A stretch of DNA of 64,000 nucleotides, from NCBI RefSeq assembly GCF_900102165.1, contig NZ_FNBD01000004.1, positions 332,983 through 396,982 on the forward strand, in the 5' to 3' direction. How positions within the stretch are numbered: the first letter of the stretch is position 1; every line of letters starts with the position of its first letter. The position numbers and the translations under genes were made by a program. Source of the DNA: Cellulophaga baltica. Its GTDB lineage: Bacteria > Bacteroidota > Bacteroidia > Flavobacteriales > Flavobacteriaceae. A model generated the notes under the pieces. The model saw nothing but the letters and a program-made list of their open reading frames with translations. It was not told the DNA's origin and searched no databases. Shown in pieces: positions 44,640 to 53,670 of this stretch.

Positions 44640-45482
44640 ATGAAATTCAAAATTACACATGTCACAACTTATCTATTTGATTCAGAAGTTTTTTTAGAAC
44701 CTCATTATCTAAGATTCCGTCCATGCCAAACTTCTTACGTTGATGTTTCTGATTTTATAACCACAATTCACCCACAACCCGTAGGTCATAAAATAGTACA
44801 AGATGAAGATAACAATGTCGTAGAATTTTGCTGGTTTGAAGGCATGACAACTCAATTAACCATTAGAGCAGAAAGTGTTCTTCAAACAAAATCTTACAAT
44901 CCTTTTAATTTTTTAATATATCCACAAAGTTTTAATACATTACCTTTTCAATATAATGACTTGCAGAAAAAATTACTTTTTTCTGCATTAGAACAACTAC
45001 CAATTTCAAAGGGATTAATTGATTATGCTTTATCTATTTTGAAGCGTTCAAACTTTAACACCATTTCATATCTTACTAATCTTATCAAACATTTGCATGA
45101 TGATTTTAGTGTTGAATATAGAGCAGAGGGAGCCCCATTTATGCCAGAGGAAACTTTTCAACTAAAAAGAGGTTCGTGTAGAGACTTATCTTGGATGCTG
45201 ATTGGCATTTTAAGGCAGCAAGGTATTGCTGCACGTTTTGCTAGTGGTTATTATTATTTCGATATGATAGCGCCTGCATACGAACTCCATGCTTGGGTAG
45301 ATGTATATTTACCAGGTACTGGTTGGTTTGATTTAGATCCGAGTCATGGTATTTTTACAGGGAACACTCATTTTCCTCTTGCTTCAAGTGCCCACTATCA
45401 GCATACTATGCCTGTTTCCGGAGGTATCAGAGGTAGTGCTAATTCAAAGCTAAATACACAATTAATCATTAAAAAATTATAA
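44640..45482 (+). CDS. Transglutaminase-like protein, 280 aa
   Basis: Fourth transglutaminase-fold protein. N-terminal beta domain at about 1-85 ('FKITHVTTYLFDSEVFLEPHYLR' opening). Catalytic residues are complete: C180 ('RGSCRD'), H217 ('ELHAWV') and D232 ('DLDPSH'). It is closest in pattern to the N-terminal third of the DUF2126 fusion ('SGSCRD', 'DLHAW'), so it may be a stand-alone version of that module without DUF2126. It lies downstream of the alpha-E gene and 102 bp before the metallopeptidase gene. Confidence 0.9.
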   Translation: MKFKITHVTTYLFDSEVFLEPHYLRFRPCQTSYVDVSDFITTIHPQPVGHKIVQDEDNNVVEFCWFEGMTTQLTIRAESVLQTKSYNPFNFLIYPQSFNTLPFQYNDLQKKLLFSALEQLPISKGLIDYALSILKRSNFNTISYLTNLIKHLHDDFSVEYRAEGAPFMPEETFQLKRGSCRDLSWMLIGILRQQGIAARFASGYYYFDMIAPAYELHAWVDVYLPGTGWFDLDPSHGIFTGNTHFPLASSAHYQHTMPVSGGIRGSANSKLNTQLIIKKL

Positions 45483-45584
45483 TTTAGTAATAATATTCTG
45501 CTTATTTTTGTCACCATTTTGTATTTATAAAATGTCAATGGTACTATCCCTTTGTATGTTAAAAAATAATACAATCTAATTTAA

Positions 45585-46628
45585 ATGAAAGTATTTCAAT
45601 GTGGTCACTGCAACCACTCTGTTTTTTTTGAAAATTATTCGTGTGAAAATTGTGGACATTTAACAGGATTTAGAGCTAAAGATCGCAAGATGTTGACTTT
45701 CAAACCTAATGAAATGTCTTTATTTTCTGATCGTCAAAATATAGAATATAAATATTGTAAAAATAAAGAATACAATGTTTGTAATTGGGTTCTCAAAAAA
45801 AGTAGTAAAGAAGACTATTGTAGTGCTTGTCAGCTTAACCGAACCATACCAAATCTTTCAGATGTAGAAAATTTTGAAAAGTGGCAACATTTAGAGATTG
45901 CTAAGCATCGGTTGATTTATCAACTGCAAAAAACAGGTTTGTTACTAAAGAGTAAATTGCGCCATGAAAACGGTTTGTGTTTTGATTTTGTATCACAGCA
46001 GGATGATCCTAAATTAATGACAGGTCATGCTAACGGTGTGGTTACCATCTTGTTAAAAGAGGCCGATTCTGTAAAGAGAGAGCAAATACGAAAGCAACTT
46101 TCAGAACCTTACCGGACGCTTGTAGGGCATCTTAGACATGAAGTTGGGCATTATTTCTGGAACCAGTTGGTATATACTAATCAGGATATTTTATCTGAGT
46201 TTAGAGCTATTTTCGGAGATGAGCAATATAATTATGGAGATGCGCTAACTGCATATTACAAGAATGGTGCGCCTAAAGATTGGAAAAAATCATATATTAG
46301 TAAGTATGCTACTTCACATCCTTGGGAAGATTGGGCAGAAACTTGGGCACATTATCTTCATATTATGGATATGGTGGAGACTGCTTACTTTTTCGGTATA
46401 AATGTGAAGCCTATTAAGAAACTTAGGATAATGAAAACTAAAGTATCTTTTGACCCATATACTAAAGAAGACTTTGATGTTATTGTACGGACCTGTGTAC
46501 CGTTATCTTTTGCGGTCAACAGTATCAACAGGGCTATGGGGGTACCAGATGTGTATCCTTTTGTCATTACCCCTCCGGTAGTAGAAAAACTAAAATTCAT
46601 TCATAAATTATTATTGCCTAAACGATAA
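45585..46628 (+). CDS. Zinc metallopeptidase with N-terminal zinc ribbons (Peptidase_Mx type), 347 aa
   Basis: Cytoplasmic metallopeptidase. Two Cys-pair modules come first: C6/C9...C20/C23, and C66 with C79/C82, likely zinc ribbons. A gluzincin-like catalytic motif follows, HEVGH at 185-189, inside 'LRHEVGHYFW', with 'WAETWAHYLHIMD' further on supplying the third ligand region. This matches the putative zinc-binding metallopeptidase family (PF15887) that is often near alpha-E/ATP-grasp genes. Here it may replace the Anbu protease of other loci by processing the product of the cluster. That link is inference. Confidence 0.85.
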   Translation: MKVFQCGHCNHSVFFENYSCENCGHLTGFRAKDRKMLTFKPNEMSLFSDRQNIEYKYCKNKEYNVCNWVLKKSSKEDYCSACQLNRTIPNLSDVENFEKWQHLEIAKHRLIYQLQKTGLLLKSKLRHENGLCFDFVSQQDDPKLMTGHANGVVTILLKEADSVKREQIRKQLSEPYRTLVGHLRHEVGHYFWNQLVYTNQDILSEFRAIFGDEQYNYGDALTAYYKNGAPKDWKKSYISKYATSHPWEDWAETWAHYLHIMDMVETAYFFGINVKPIKKLRIMKTKVSFDPYTKEDFDVIVRTCVPLSFAVNSINRAMGVPDVYPFVITPPVVEKLKFIHKLLLPKR

Positions 46629-46728
46629 TTAGATAAGTACGTACAATATTCTACCATTGGATAGTCTTTAGAAAAAAAGACACGCTCTCTTAAGCAAATA
46701 AAAACTTGGTTGATTGCGGATGAATTAG

Positions 46729-47373
46729 TTAAATGTTTTCTAAAAACTCTCTATGCTCTTTGGTCCATAAGAGTAGCGCATCTGTTGCAGCAACTAGCCC
46801 TAATTTGGCAATAATATTAGCGCGGTGCTTTTCTACGGTTCTATTTGAAACACTTAAGAGGACTCCAATTTCTTTAGAAGATTTTTCTTGAGCGACCAAA
46901 CGCAGAATGGTTCTTTCTGAAGGAGATAATAATTTTATTTTTTTTAATTGCGGTGCTACTTCATTTTCAAAGACATCACTAAAAAGTGTGCTAAAATAAG
47001 GTACACCCATACGTACACTCTGAATACATTTATGTAGCTCTTGAAAAGGTTCGTCTTTTATAATATATCCAGAAATTTCTAGGGTTTTTGCTTTATACAC
47101 AAAGGCCTTTTCTTTATGGGACGTAAGGATGATAAATTTGGTTGCTATATTTTGTTCCTTACATTTTTTTATAATTTCAAACCCCGTAAGCATAGGCATT
47201 TCTTCATCTAAAATGGCAATAACCGGTTGAAACTGCATTATTTTATCGAGTGCTTGAGCTCCGTTTTCTGCGGTTGCTAAGATACTGTAATTGTAGGCTT
47301 TAAGTTCGTCTATTAAACCTTTCAATAAAAGAGGGTGATCATCTGCTACAACTAAGGTAATGGCGTTTGTCAT
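46729..47373 (-). CDS. NarL/LuxR-type response regulator, 214 aa
   Basis: Two-component output protein. The receiver domain (about 1-120) has the acidic pair in 'VVADDHPLLL' and the phospho-acceptor Asp in 'AILDEEMP'. The LuxR-type HTH at about 145-205 contains 'LSPSERTILRLVAQEKSSKEIGVLLSVSNRTVEKHRANI' landmarks. Its gene directly follows the histidine kinase gene (stop and start adjoin), so the pair is a cognate system. Target genes are unknown. Confidence 0.92.
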   Translation of the reverse strand: MTNAITLVVADDHPLLLKGLIDELKAYNYSILATAENGAQALDKIMQFQPVIAILDEEMPMLTGFEIIKKCKEQNIATKFIILTSHKEKAFVYKAKTLEISGYIIKDEPFQELHKCIQSVRMGVPYFSTLFSDVFENEVAPQLKKIKLLSPSERTILRLVAQEKSSKEIGVLLSVSNRTVEKHRANIIAKLGLVAATDALLLWTKEHREFLENI

Positions 47374-49395
47374 TTAGGTGATTGGTATTTGTACTGTGAT
47401 GGTGGTGCCTCCTACTTTTTTACTTTTAATTATAAAACTTCCCTTAAGCATACTAATCCGTTCTGCCATTGTTTTTAAGCCTAAACTACTTTGTTTTATT
47501 TGTTTACTAAGCTCAAATCCTTGTCCGTTATCCTTAATGAAAACCTGAAGAGCATTGTTTTCTTTTATAATGGTCACAATTAATGTCTTTGCTGCCGCGT
47601 GTTTTAAAACATTATGTACTGATTCTTGTATAAATCTATAAAAATTAAGGGATTCTGTAGCATTAAAATAAGAATCTATAGGATCAATCTCAACCGATAC
47701 AAACAAATCTGTTTCTTCATCTATGCTCAACAGTAATTGTGCGATACTTTCTGTAAGTCCTAATTTTGCTAATATTACAGGGTATAATCCTCGAGAAATA
47801 TTTCGGACATCTTCTAGAGCATTGTGTGCTAATTTCACAAATTCTTTTTGGTTCGTTTTCTGAGCTTTCATTTTAAGCAATGTAATTTGTTGCCCTACGC
47901 CATCGTGCAGCTCTTTTGCAATCCGCGTACGTTCTTGCTCTTGTGTTTTTATAAGTTTTTGAGAGAACACTTTTTGTGCAATTCCTCTTTTTTTAGCATT
48001 GATAAAAGAACGGTAGAAGTTGAGTCCTCCAAAAAGTAAAAGTAAAACCAGAGCACTAAAGAGAAATATTTGCGTTTTGTTCTCATTTTCAAGATGTAAG
48101 ATATCAATGCTTGAGTTTTGAGTTTCAATTTTAAGATCTCTTTTTTCTGTTTCGTAGAGCGTTTGATAGTAGGCTAAAGATTTTATATTTTGAACATTAG
48201 CAATAGAATCTTTTATGGCGTAGTACTGTACCAAATGGATATTACTCGCAATGGTATCTTTTAAAGCCCTATAAGTTTTTGCTAAAAATTCTTCAGCTAA
48301 CATGATGTCCTCCTTCTTTTTTCGCTCTTTTTGAAAAGCTAAAAATGTTTTTCCATGGACTAAAGCTTCTTTATAGTTGCCTTGTTCAAATGATAGTGTC
48401 TTTTTTGCATCAATATAGTGCCGCGTATTTTGTGCCGTTTTATCGTTCTCATAGATGGCCTTTAAGCTTTTAAAACTTTTATCGGCAAGTGCTATGCTAT
48501 CACTCTCTGCATAAGCATTGGTGATGGCTGCAAGTAGGGGAGCTCTGAGGTAAAACATTTTAGGGTCCTTGGTATTTGCCGCTAAAGATGCTTTTAAATA
48601 CGCTATTTGTTTTACCCTATTTCCCATCCGCTTATAATCTTCCGCAGCATTAGCATATAGGGGGATTAGCATGTTATAGTTGTTGCTCATTTGAGCAATG
48701 GCTATAGCTTCTTCGCGCTCTTTCTGCGCTTCTTTATAAAAAGCATTTTTGCTATAGAGAATAGATAATCCATTTTTAGCGGAGAGCACATTGGTGGTGT
48801 CGTTTAACTTGGTATAAATTAGGGAAGCTTCTCTAAAACTTAATGAGGCCTCTGCAAATTTACCGGTATCCGTTAATACAAAACCCAAATATAATTTGGC
48901 AAGCCCTACAATGCGTTCTTTTTTTAAAGCAATACCCAGTGAGATTGTTTTCTTGTAAAAGGCAATAGCCTGCTCTAAATTGTTCGTAAAGTTGTATCCA
49001 TCTCCCGTGTACAAGTGTAATTCTGCCCAAGTATAGTCATGTTCTAGTTTTTGCAATTGAGGAGCATAGGTATCATACAATACAATAGCCTTTGCAGGAG
49101 ATTTACTGGTGTATACATGGTAATAAATTAAGTCAGTTAAATCTTTTGCGGCATGTGATAGGGAATCTAATTCAATCGCAAAAGAAATGGTTTGCTGCGC
49201 TATGCTATCATAATGAAATGTAGGTTTTTCAAAAACTACTTGGTGTAGGCTATCCATCCACTGCAGCCGTTCACCCTTCTCTGTATGTTTAATCTTGGCA
49301 TTGAATTGTGAAATTTTCTCTGCTATACTTGTGTTCTGAGCAAACACACCAGTGGTGAAAAAGATGAACATAATGCAAAGGAAAGTACTTTTCAT
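47374..49395 (-). CDS. TPR sensor histidine kinase, 673 aa
   Basis: Membrane sensor of the HisKA_3/HATPase class common in Bacteroidetes. A signal peptide (1-19) is followed by a periplasmic TPR superhelix (about 30-400, many 'AxxxYxxA' helices). A coiled segment and one transmembrane helix (about 442-460, 'FLFSALVLLLLFGGLNF') come next. The phospho-acceptor H497 is in 'AKELHDGVGQQ', and the ATPase domain ends near 673 with 'GQGFEL' and 'SLGLKTMAERI' boxes. Operon with the LuxR-type regulator. The TPR region presumably binds a protein or peptide signal; unknown. Confidence 0.92.
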   Translation of the reverse strand: MKSTFLCIMFIFFTTGVFAQNTSIAEKISQFNAKIKHTEKGERLQWMDSLHQVVFEKPTFHYDSIAQQTISFAIELDSLSHAAKDLTDLIYYHVYTSKSPAKAIVLYDTYAPQLQKLEHDYTWAELHLYTGDGYNFTNNLEQAIAFYKKTISLGIALKKERIVGLAKLYLGFVLTDTGKFAEASLSFREASLIYTKLNDTTNVLSAKNGLSILYSKNAFYKEAQKEREEAIAIAQMSNNYNMLIPLYANAAEDYKRMGNRVKQIAYLKASLAANTKDPKMFYLRAPLLAAITNAYAESDSIALADKSFKSLKAIYENDKTAQNTRHYIDAKKTLSFEQGNYKEALVHGKTFLAFQKERKKKEDIMLAEEFLAKTYRALKDTIASNIHLVQYYAIKDSIANVQNIKSLAYYQTLYETEKRDLKIETQNSSIDILHLENENKTQIFLFSALVLLLLFGGLNFYRSFINAKKRGIAQKVFSQKLIKTQEQERTRIAKELHDGVGQQITLLKMKAQKTNQKEFVKLAHNALEDVRNISRGLYPVILAKLGLTESIAQLLLSIDEETDLFVSVEIDPIDSYFNATESLNFYRFIQESVHNVLKHAAAKTLIVTIIKENNALQVFIKDNGQGFELSKQIKQSSLGLKTMAERISMLKGSFIIKSKKVGGTTITVQIPIT

Positions 49396-50034
49396 AGGTT
49401 CTTTTATTTCTTTTTAGGTGTCTAAACATCAAAGTTTTTTTGATGCATTTGCGCCTTTCTCTTAGAAACAAATAACGCAAAATTTATAGACAATCGGACT
49501 TTTAGTTTTCAGGACCACCCAATTAATACGAGGATAAATACGAATTTTTTAGGGTTTTAACTATTTGTAGATGCTGATGTATAAGCTTGAAAGGCTTGTT
49601 ATCATTGGTGTTGTGGTCGAAATTGATTTTCAATAAAGCTCTTCTTTCTTCATTCTTAAAAGCTAGTACCCCTACGTAGTAATAGACTTAGCTACTTATT
49701 TTAAGAAAGCTGCCTAATAAATAGCTTGCATTAAGATTAAACTAGAATGATGATGACCCTAAAAGCACTTTTTATTACCTGTGAGTTATGGAACCTAATT
49801 TTAGAAAAGCGTTCAGAATGCGATAGCTATCGGCAGCTAAAGTTCAAGAAAAAGTACGGTGAGTTATAGGATTAGAAAGCAGGATTAAGCTATAAAGAAT
49901 TATGTAAATCTTCGGGGGAATGATTTTCATAGTGTTTGCTAAAAAAGAGTTCTAGTTAAATCGTTAGGACTCTTTTTTTTAATGCTCCCCCAGTAAAAAA
50001 TGTAACCAATAACAGATAACAAATAATCAAATTT
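49396..50034. other. Intergenic region, no clear gene
   Basis: A 40-codon frame at 49747-49869 opens with three ATGs and ends 'KKKYGEL', but has no recognisable family; it may be a remnant or chance. No full promoter match was found. A terminator-like hairpin lies at 49941-49980. Confidence 0.4.
49941..49980 (+). terminator. Terminator-like hairpin
   Basis: AGAGTTCTAG/TTAGGACTCT arms (with one G-T pair and minor mismatch) between an A tract and an eight-T tract. No gene upstream needs it on the plus strand, so a small RNA or degraded gene may end here. Confidence 0.6.
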
Positions 50035-50604
50035 ATGAAATCATTAAAAATTATTTTCACACTTGCACTAATCAATTTGGCTTGTATTACAAATATGCAA
50101 GCGCAAGCTCAAGGCACAAGCGAATTGAGTTTAGGCTATGGCTCTAACAGTATTTATAAAATTTATAAATTTTACGATGTTTCAATTTCTACAGCACTAT
50201 CATCTATCTCGTATTCTGAAATTGAGAGTAGTGGGGTGGTTAGCTTAAGCTATAAATATGTCGTAAATAATCGGTTTATGCTTGGAGGCTCTGTAAGTTA
50301 TGAAAACCTAAAAATCAATAAAATCGAATATTTTGGATTATTAGATTTTGAACAAACTTCAGGACAAAATTTCTCCAATTTCAGCATAGCTATAGAAGCA
50401 GATTATAGGTATATCTCAAATCCTAAATTTCAAATGTACTCAGGTTTAGGTATTGCCTATTTCACAAGTGAAGCGTTTGAATCAAATACATCCTATCAAT
50501 TAACTGGTCTAGGATTTCGTGTAGGGAAAAAGGTCGCAGCCTTTGCAGAATTAGGGTTTGGTTATAAAGGATCTTTTGCCCTTGGTGCTTCATGGCAATT
50601 TTAA
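50035..50604 (+). CDS. Outer-membrane beta-barrel protein, 189 aa
   Basis: A signal peptide (about 1-23, ending 'MQAQA') is followed by an eight-strand-like pattern of alternating polar and hydrophobic segments and a C-terminal aromatic end ('LGASWQF'). This is typical of small OmpW/OprF-like barrels in Bacteroidetes. Fine function is unknown. A further exported protein gene follows after about 60 bp in the same direction. Confidence 0.75.
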   Translation: MKSLKIIFTLALINLACITNMQAQAQGTSELSLGYGSNSIYKIYKFYDVSISTALSSISYSEIESSGVVSLSYKYVVNNRFMLGGSVSYENLKINKIEYFGLLDFEQTSGQNFSNFSIAIEADYRYISNPKFQMYSGLGIAYFTSEAFESNTSYQLTGLGFRVGKKVAAFAELGFGYKGSFALGASWQF

Positions 50605-50666
50605 ATGTAAGTTCTATAAGAAGAGGCGACTAAACCGCTTCATAAATAACTTATATGTCTTTAACT

Positions 50667-51455
50667 ATGAAATTATCATTTAAAAACACCCTTGCAAGTG
50701 CCATCGTAGTATTTGCTTTTACCTTTTCTATTGCAGCGCAAAATACAGATACTAAATCAGCATCATTGTTAGATGCCCTAGAAACTGTAAATGGTGGATA
50801 CAAAAAATTGTCTACTAAAAAAGATGTAGAGTTTACCTATGTCTATGATAACTTTGAGAAGGGGAAAGATGTCTCGTTAGAGCGTCATATCTTTAATGGA
50901 GAACAATCATGGGCTTCTTACTCTCAACATGATCTTAATGTGCTTCCTGGTAAAAAAGGAACGGCCGTACAATCATTAGTAGATGGTACTCCTGCATTAA
51001 CTTTAGAAGGTAAAGCAATAACGGATCCCAAAGCGATTGGTGGAACAAAATTTTTACGTGAAGTAAACTTTTATTGGTTTGCCATGATGTACAAACTAAA
51101 AAATGAGGGTGCTAATTATAAATTTTTAGGAACTGAAAAAGTAGGTAACATTACTTATGATAAAGTAAGCTTAACTTATAGTTCTGATGTTACTAATAAA
51201 GAGCAGAATGATGAATATATCTTGTACTTTAATCCTGAAACACATTTAGTAGATCAATTCTACTTCTCATTGCCAGCATGGGGTATTAATAAACCAGTAT
51301 TGAAAATGAACTTAACTTATGAAACTATTGATGGTATTTTAGTATCTACAGTTCGTAAAGGATTTGGGCCTGATGGTTCACCAATGGGAGTTTTCACTTT
51401 CAGTAACGTAAAATTTAATAACGGTTTCAAAAAAGAAGCGTTCTTATTAAAATAA
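50667..51455 (+). CDS. Exported protein, DUF6503-like, 262 aa
   Basis: Signal peptide of about 24 residues ending 'SIAAQ' when the start is ATG 50667; a GTG/ATG further upstream only adds a few residues. The mature protein (about 25-262) is a single beta-rich domain with 'DVEFTYVYDNFEKG' and 'DKVSLTYSSD' segments. It resembles the DUF6503/outer-membrane-lipoprotein-sorting-like fold of Bacteroidetes. No catalytic residues are obvious. It ends at a strong hairpin. Function unknown. Confidence 0.75.
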   Translation: MKLSFKNTLASAIVVFAFTFSIAAQNTDTKSASLLDALETVNGGYKKLSTKKDVEFTYVYDNFEKGKDVSLERHIFNGEQSWASYSQHDLNVLPGKKGTAVQSLVDGTPALTLEGKAITDPKAIGGTKFLREVNFYWFAMMYKLKNEGANYKFLGTEKVGNITYDKVSLTYSSDVTNKEQNDEYILYFNPETHLVDQFYFSLPAWGINKPVLKMNLTYETIDGILVSTVRKGFGPDGSPMGVFTFSNVKFNNGFKKEAFLLK

Positions 51456-51479
51456 GAAACGTAACAAACACTAGTTCGA

Positions 51480-51509
51480 AAGTCCACCTCAAAAGGGTGG
51501 ACTTTTTTT
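51480..51509 (+). terminator. Terminator after the DUF6503-like gene
   Basis: Arms AAGTCCACC (from 51480) and GGTGGACTT around a CTCAAAAG-type loop, followed by T-rich sequence, 25 bp past the stop codon. Confidence 0.85.
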
Positions 51510-51655
51510 ATGCTATTATAAAAAATTTATAATTAAGTTATTGATATTGTGCATTTTATACATTATTCGCTACCATTTATAAAATACTAACATGTTCTTT
51601 TTTAGATTATATGAACCTTTAATACAAATTAATAATAACCTTATAATAGAGAACT

Positions 51656-52078
51656 ATGGTATTAATTGAATTTGATGCTGGGGTGTTTCCCAGAACATTA
51701 ACGGCAAGGTCTAAAGCTAATATTAAGGATTTTATACAAGGCCAAGAATTAGCAAAATTTTTAAAAAGGGGCGATTTAGTAGGTTATACGCCAAACCCGT
51801 TGGGGCCAGATGATAATCCACGCCCATGGCCTTTCCCTTGGCCAGGTCCACCATGGTGGAATTTTAAAGCTCCAGATCCACAAACTAATCTTTCTAACCT
51901 TATTCAAGGAGAACTATTTTTAGAGGCTCTCATTAAATCTAATGGCGCAAAGGACAGCTTGTCTGTAATTGATACAATTAAGAGAGAAGGTATTGCTTCA
52001 GAGGCCTTAAAGGAGCTATCTGTTACGCTATCAAACTTACAGAAGTCTGTAGAACAACAGATAAAATTATTAGGGTAA
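51656..52078 (+). CDS. Hypothetical protein with Pro/Trp-rich centre, 140 aa
   Basis: Family not recognised and no signal peptide. N-terminal residues 1-45 look folded. Residues 46-70 form a striking Pro/Trp/Gly tract ('RPWPFPWPGPPWW'). The C-terminal half (about 75-140) is amphipathic helix-rich and may form a coiled coil. The tract may bind other proteins or mimic small Pro-Trp-rich peptides. A hairpin terminator follows. ATG at 51656 is the only reasonable start. Function unknown. Confidence 0.65.
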   Translation: MVLIEFDAGVFPRTLTARSKANIKDFIQGQELAKFLKRGDLVGYTPNPLGPDDNPRPWPFPWPGPPWWNFKAPDPQTNLSNLIQGELFLEALIKSNGAKDSLSVIDTIKREGIASEALKELSVTLSNLQKSVEQQIKLLG

Positions 52079-52088
52079 GTAGCACATT

Positions 52089-52125
52089 AAATAGTCCATC
52101 ATTTTCATGATGGACTATATTTTAT
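52089..52125. terminator. Bidirectional terminator
   Basis: Arms ATAGTCCATCA/TGATGGACTAT (52091-52101, 52108-52118) with a 6-base loop and T-rich right flank, between convergent genes. Confidence 0.85.
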
Positions 52126-52155
52126 TTAAACATTTAAGTCTTGCAAAAAAAAAGT

Positions 52156-53403
52156 TTATTTTGAATCTCTGAAACTTGAATTGCTAGGAAGCTCAAAGAG
52201 TTCTAAATGAAAATAAGGTACTGCAGCAATGATATGATCAAAGATATCTGCCATGATATATTCATAATTCTGCCAGCGTTTATCACTACTAAAGGCATAA
52301 ATTTCTAAAGGAATTCCATGAGCTTCAGGAGCTAATTGGCGTACCATAATCATCATGTCTTTATTGATGCCAGAATGATTTTCTATGTGGGTTTCTATGT
52401 ACTTTCTAAAGACACCAATATTCGTAAGATTTCTACCATTTAATAGCAATTCTTTGTTAATGTTATGATTGGTGTTATAGGTATCTATATCTTCTTGTCT
52501 AGTTTCCAAATAGGTAGTTATAGATTCAATTTTCTTAAGTTGCTCTATTTCTTCTTTTGCTAGATATTTAATACTGTCTAGTTTTATATGGAGAGCTCTT
52601 TTTATACGTCTCCCATCAGAAATTTCCATACCTCTCCAATTTTTAAAGGAGTCGGATATTAGTGCATACGTGGGAATAGTAGTGATGGTCTTATCAAAAT
52701 TTTGAACTTTAACTGTAGAGAGGTTAATTTCAATAACATCGCCATCTGCCCCATATTTTTCAAAAGTAATCCAATCCCCAATTCGGACCATATCATTAAT
52801 CGATACTTGAATACTGGCTACAAAACCCAAAATAGTATCTTTAAATACTAAAATAATTACTGCTGAAGCAGCACCAATGGTGGTAATAAATTTGATAAAT
52901 TCTATTCCTGTGATGATGGCAAAGGCAGACATGATTCCTAGAAGCCATGCAAAAATCATAAATACCTGTATGTAACTATCTATAGGTTTATCTTTTAAAC
53001 TGTTTAAGGTTTTAAAGTAATCCTTAAGTGTATTTAAAAAACTACGAACAATCCATAAGGTTAAAATAATAGCAAATACTTGCAAACCTTTTTCTACAAG
53101 ATTTTCAAAATAGGGGAAATCTATAAACACGTAGGGAATTAGTTCTAGGGCTATGATTAATGGAATGATATGTGCAATGCTGCGTGGAGCTTTATTCTTT
53201 ACCAATAAATTATCAAAATTGGTTTTTGATTTAAGGGTGAATTGGGTGAATAGTTGTATTAAAACTTTTCGAAGAACAAAATCTACCAGCACAGTTAAAA
53301 GTAAAAGTACTACCAGTAGTGTAAGCATGTTTAAATATTTAGCAGAGTTGTGAGATAATCCTAACTCTATTAAATAAGTATATAAAAGGTGTTCAAAATT
53401 CAT
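52156..53403 (-). CDS. MscS-family mechanosensitive ion channel, 415 aa
   Basis: Inner-membrane channel that opens under tension to relieve osmotic shock. Five hydrophobic helices (about 18-42, 70-87, 100-120, 145-165, 168-190) precede the MscS beta domain ('GDWITFEKYGADGDVIEINLSTVKVQNFDKTITTIPTY', about 205-243, landmark only) and an alpha/beta C-terminal region. The extra helices and length fit the YbdG/medium-conductance branch. Single gene, convergent with the Pro/Trp-rich protein gene. Confidence 0.9.
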   Translation of the reverse strand: MNFEHLLYTYLIELGLSHNSAKYLNMLTLLVVLLLLTVLVDFVLRKVLIQLFTQFTLKSKTNFDNLLVKNKAPRSIAHIIPLIIALELIPYVFIDFPYFENLVEKGLQVFAIILTLWIVRSFLNTLKDYFKTLNSLKDKPIDSYIQVFMIFAWLLGIMSAFAIITGIEFIKFITTIGAASAVIILVFKDTILGFVASIQVSINDMVRIGDWITFEKYGADGDVIEINLSTVKVQNFDKTITTIPTYALISDSFKNWRGMEISDGRRIKRALHIKLDSIKYLAKEEIEQLKKIESITTYLETRQEDIDTYNTNHNINKELLLNGRNLTNIGVFRKYIETHIENHSGINKDMMIMVRQLAPEAHGIPLEIYAFSSDKRWQNYEYIMADIFDHIIAAVPYFHLELFELPSNSSFRDSK

Positions 53404-53604
53404 AGTTGTATAGTTTCAAAAAATAGCGATGCTAAGAAAAACGGAGTCGTTTTTATGGACCGCAAAAATAAGTATCTGTACATGGAATTCCTTTATTTTA
53501 GCATATTTTTATTAATTATGGGGATTTAGAAATTTTTTTTACACTTGTAAGTAGCGCTATCAGAGCCCTCGTAATAAAAAACAGTTAAAAAAGCCCGTAA
53601 TATG

Positions 53605-53634
53605 TTGTTTATTAATAAAATGGCACGACCTTTG
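53605..53634 (+). promoter_or_regulatory. Promoter of the cold-shock gene
   Basis: TTG (53605-53607), 19-bp spacer, then GACCTTTG (53627-53634), one base off TAnnTTTG. It predicts a start near 53641 and a leader of about 30 bases before ATG 53671, which rules out the ATG/TTG starts further upstream. Confidence 0.6.
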
Positions 53635-53670
53635 TCTTTTAACAAGTATTATAAATTTAATTACATTACC

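Noticed and set aside
49747..49869. 40-codon frame with three ATGs
   Set aside because: Too short and without family or promoter; kept only as a possible remnant in the gap note.
53602..53670. Longer cold-shock protein starting at 53602
   Set aside because: The first 23 residues do not match the CspA family and cross the promoter at 53605-53634.
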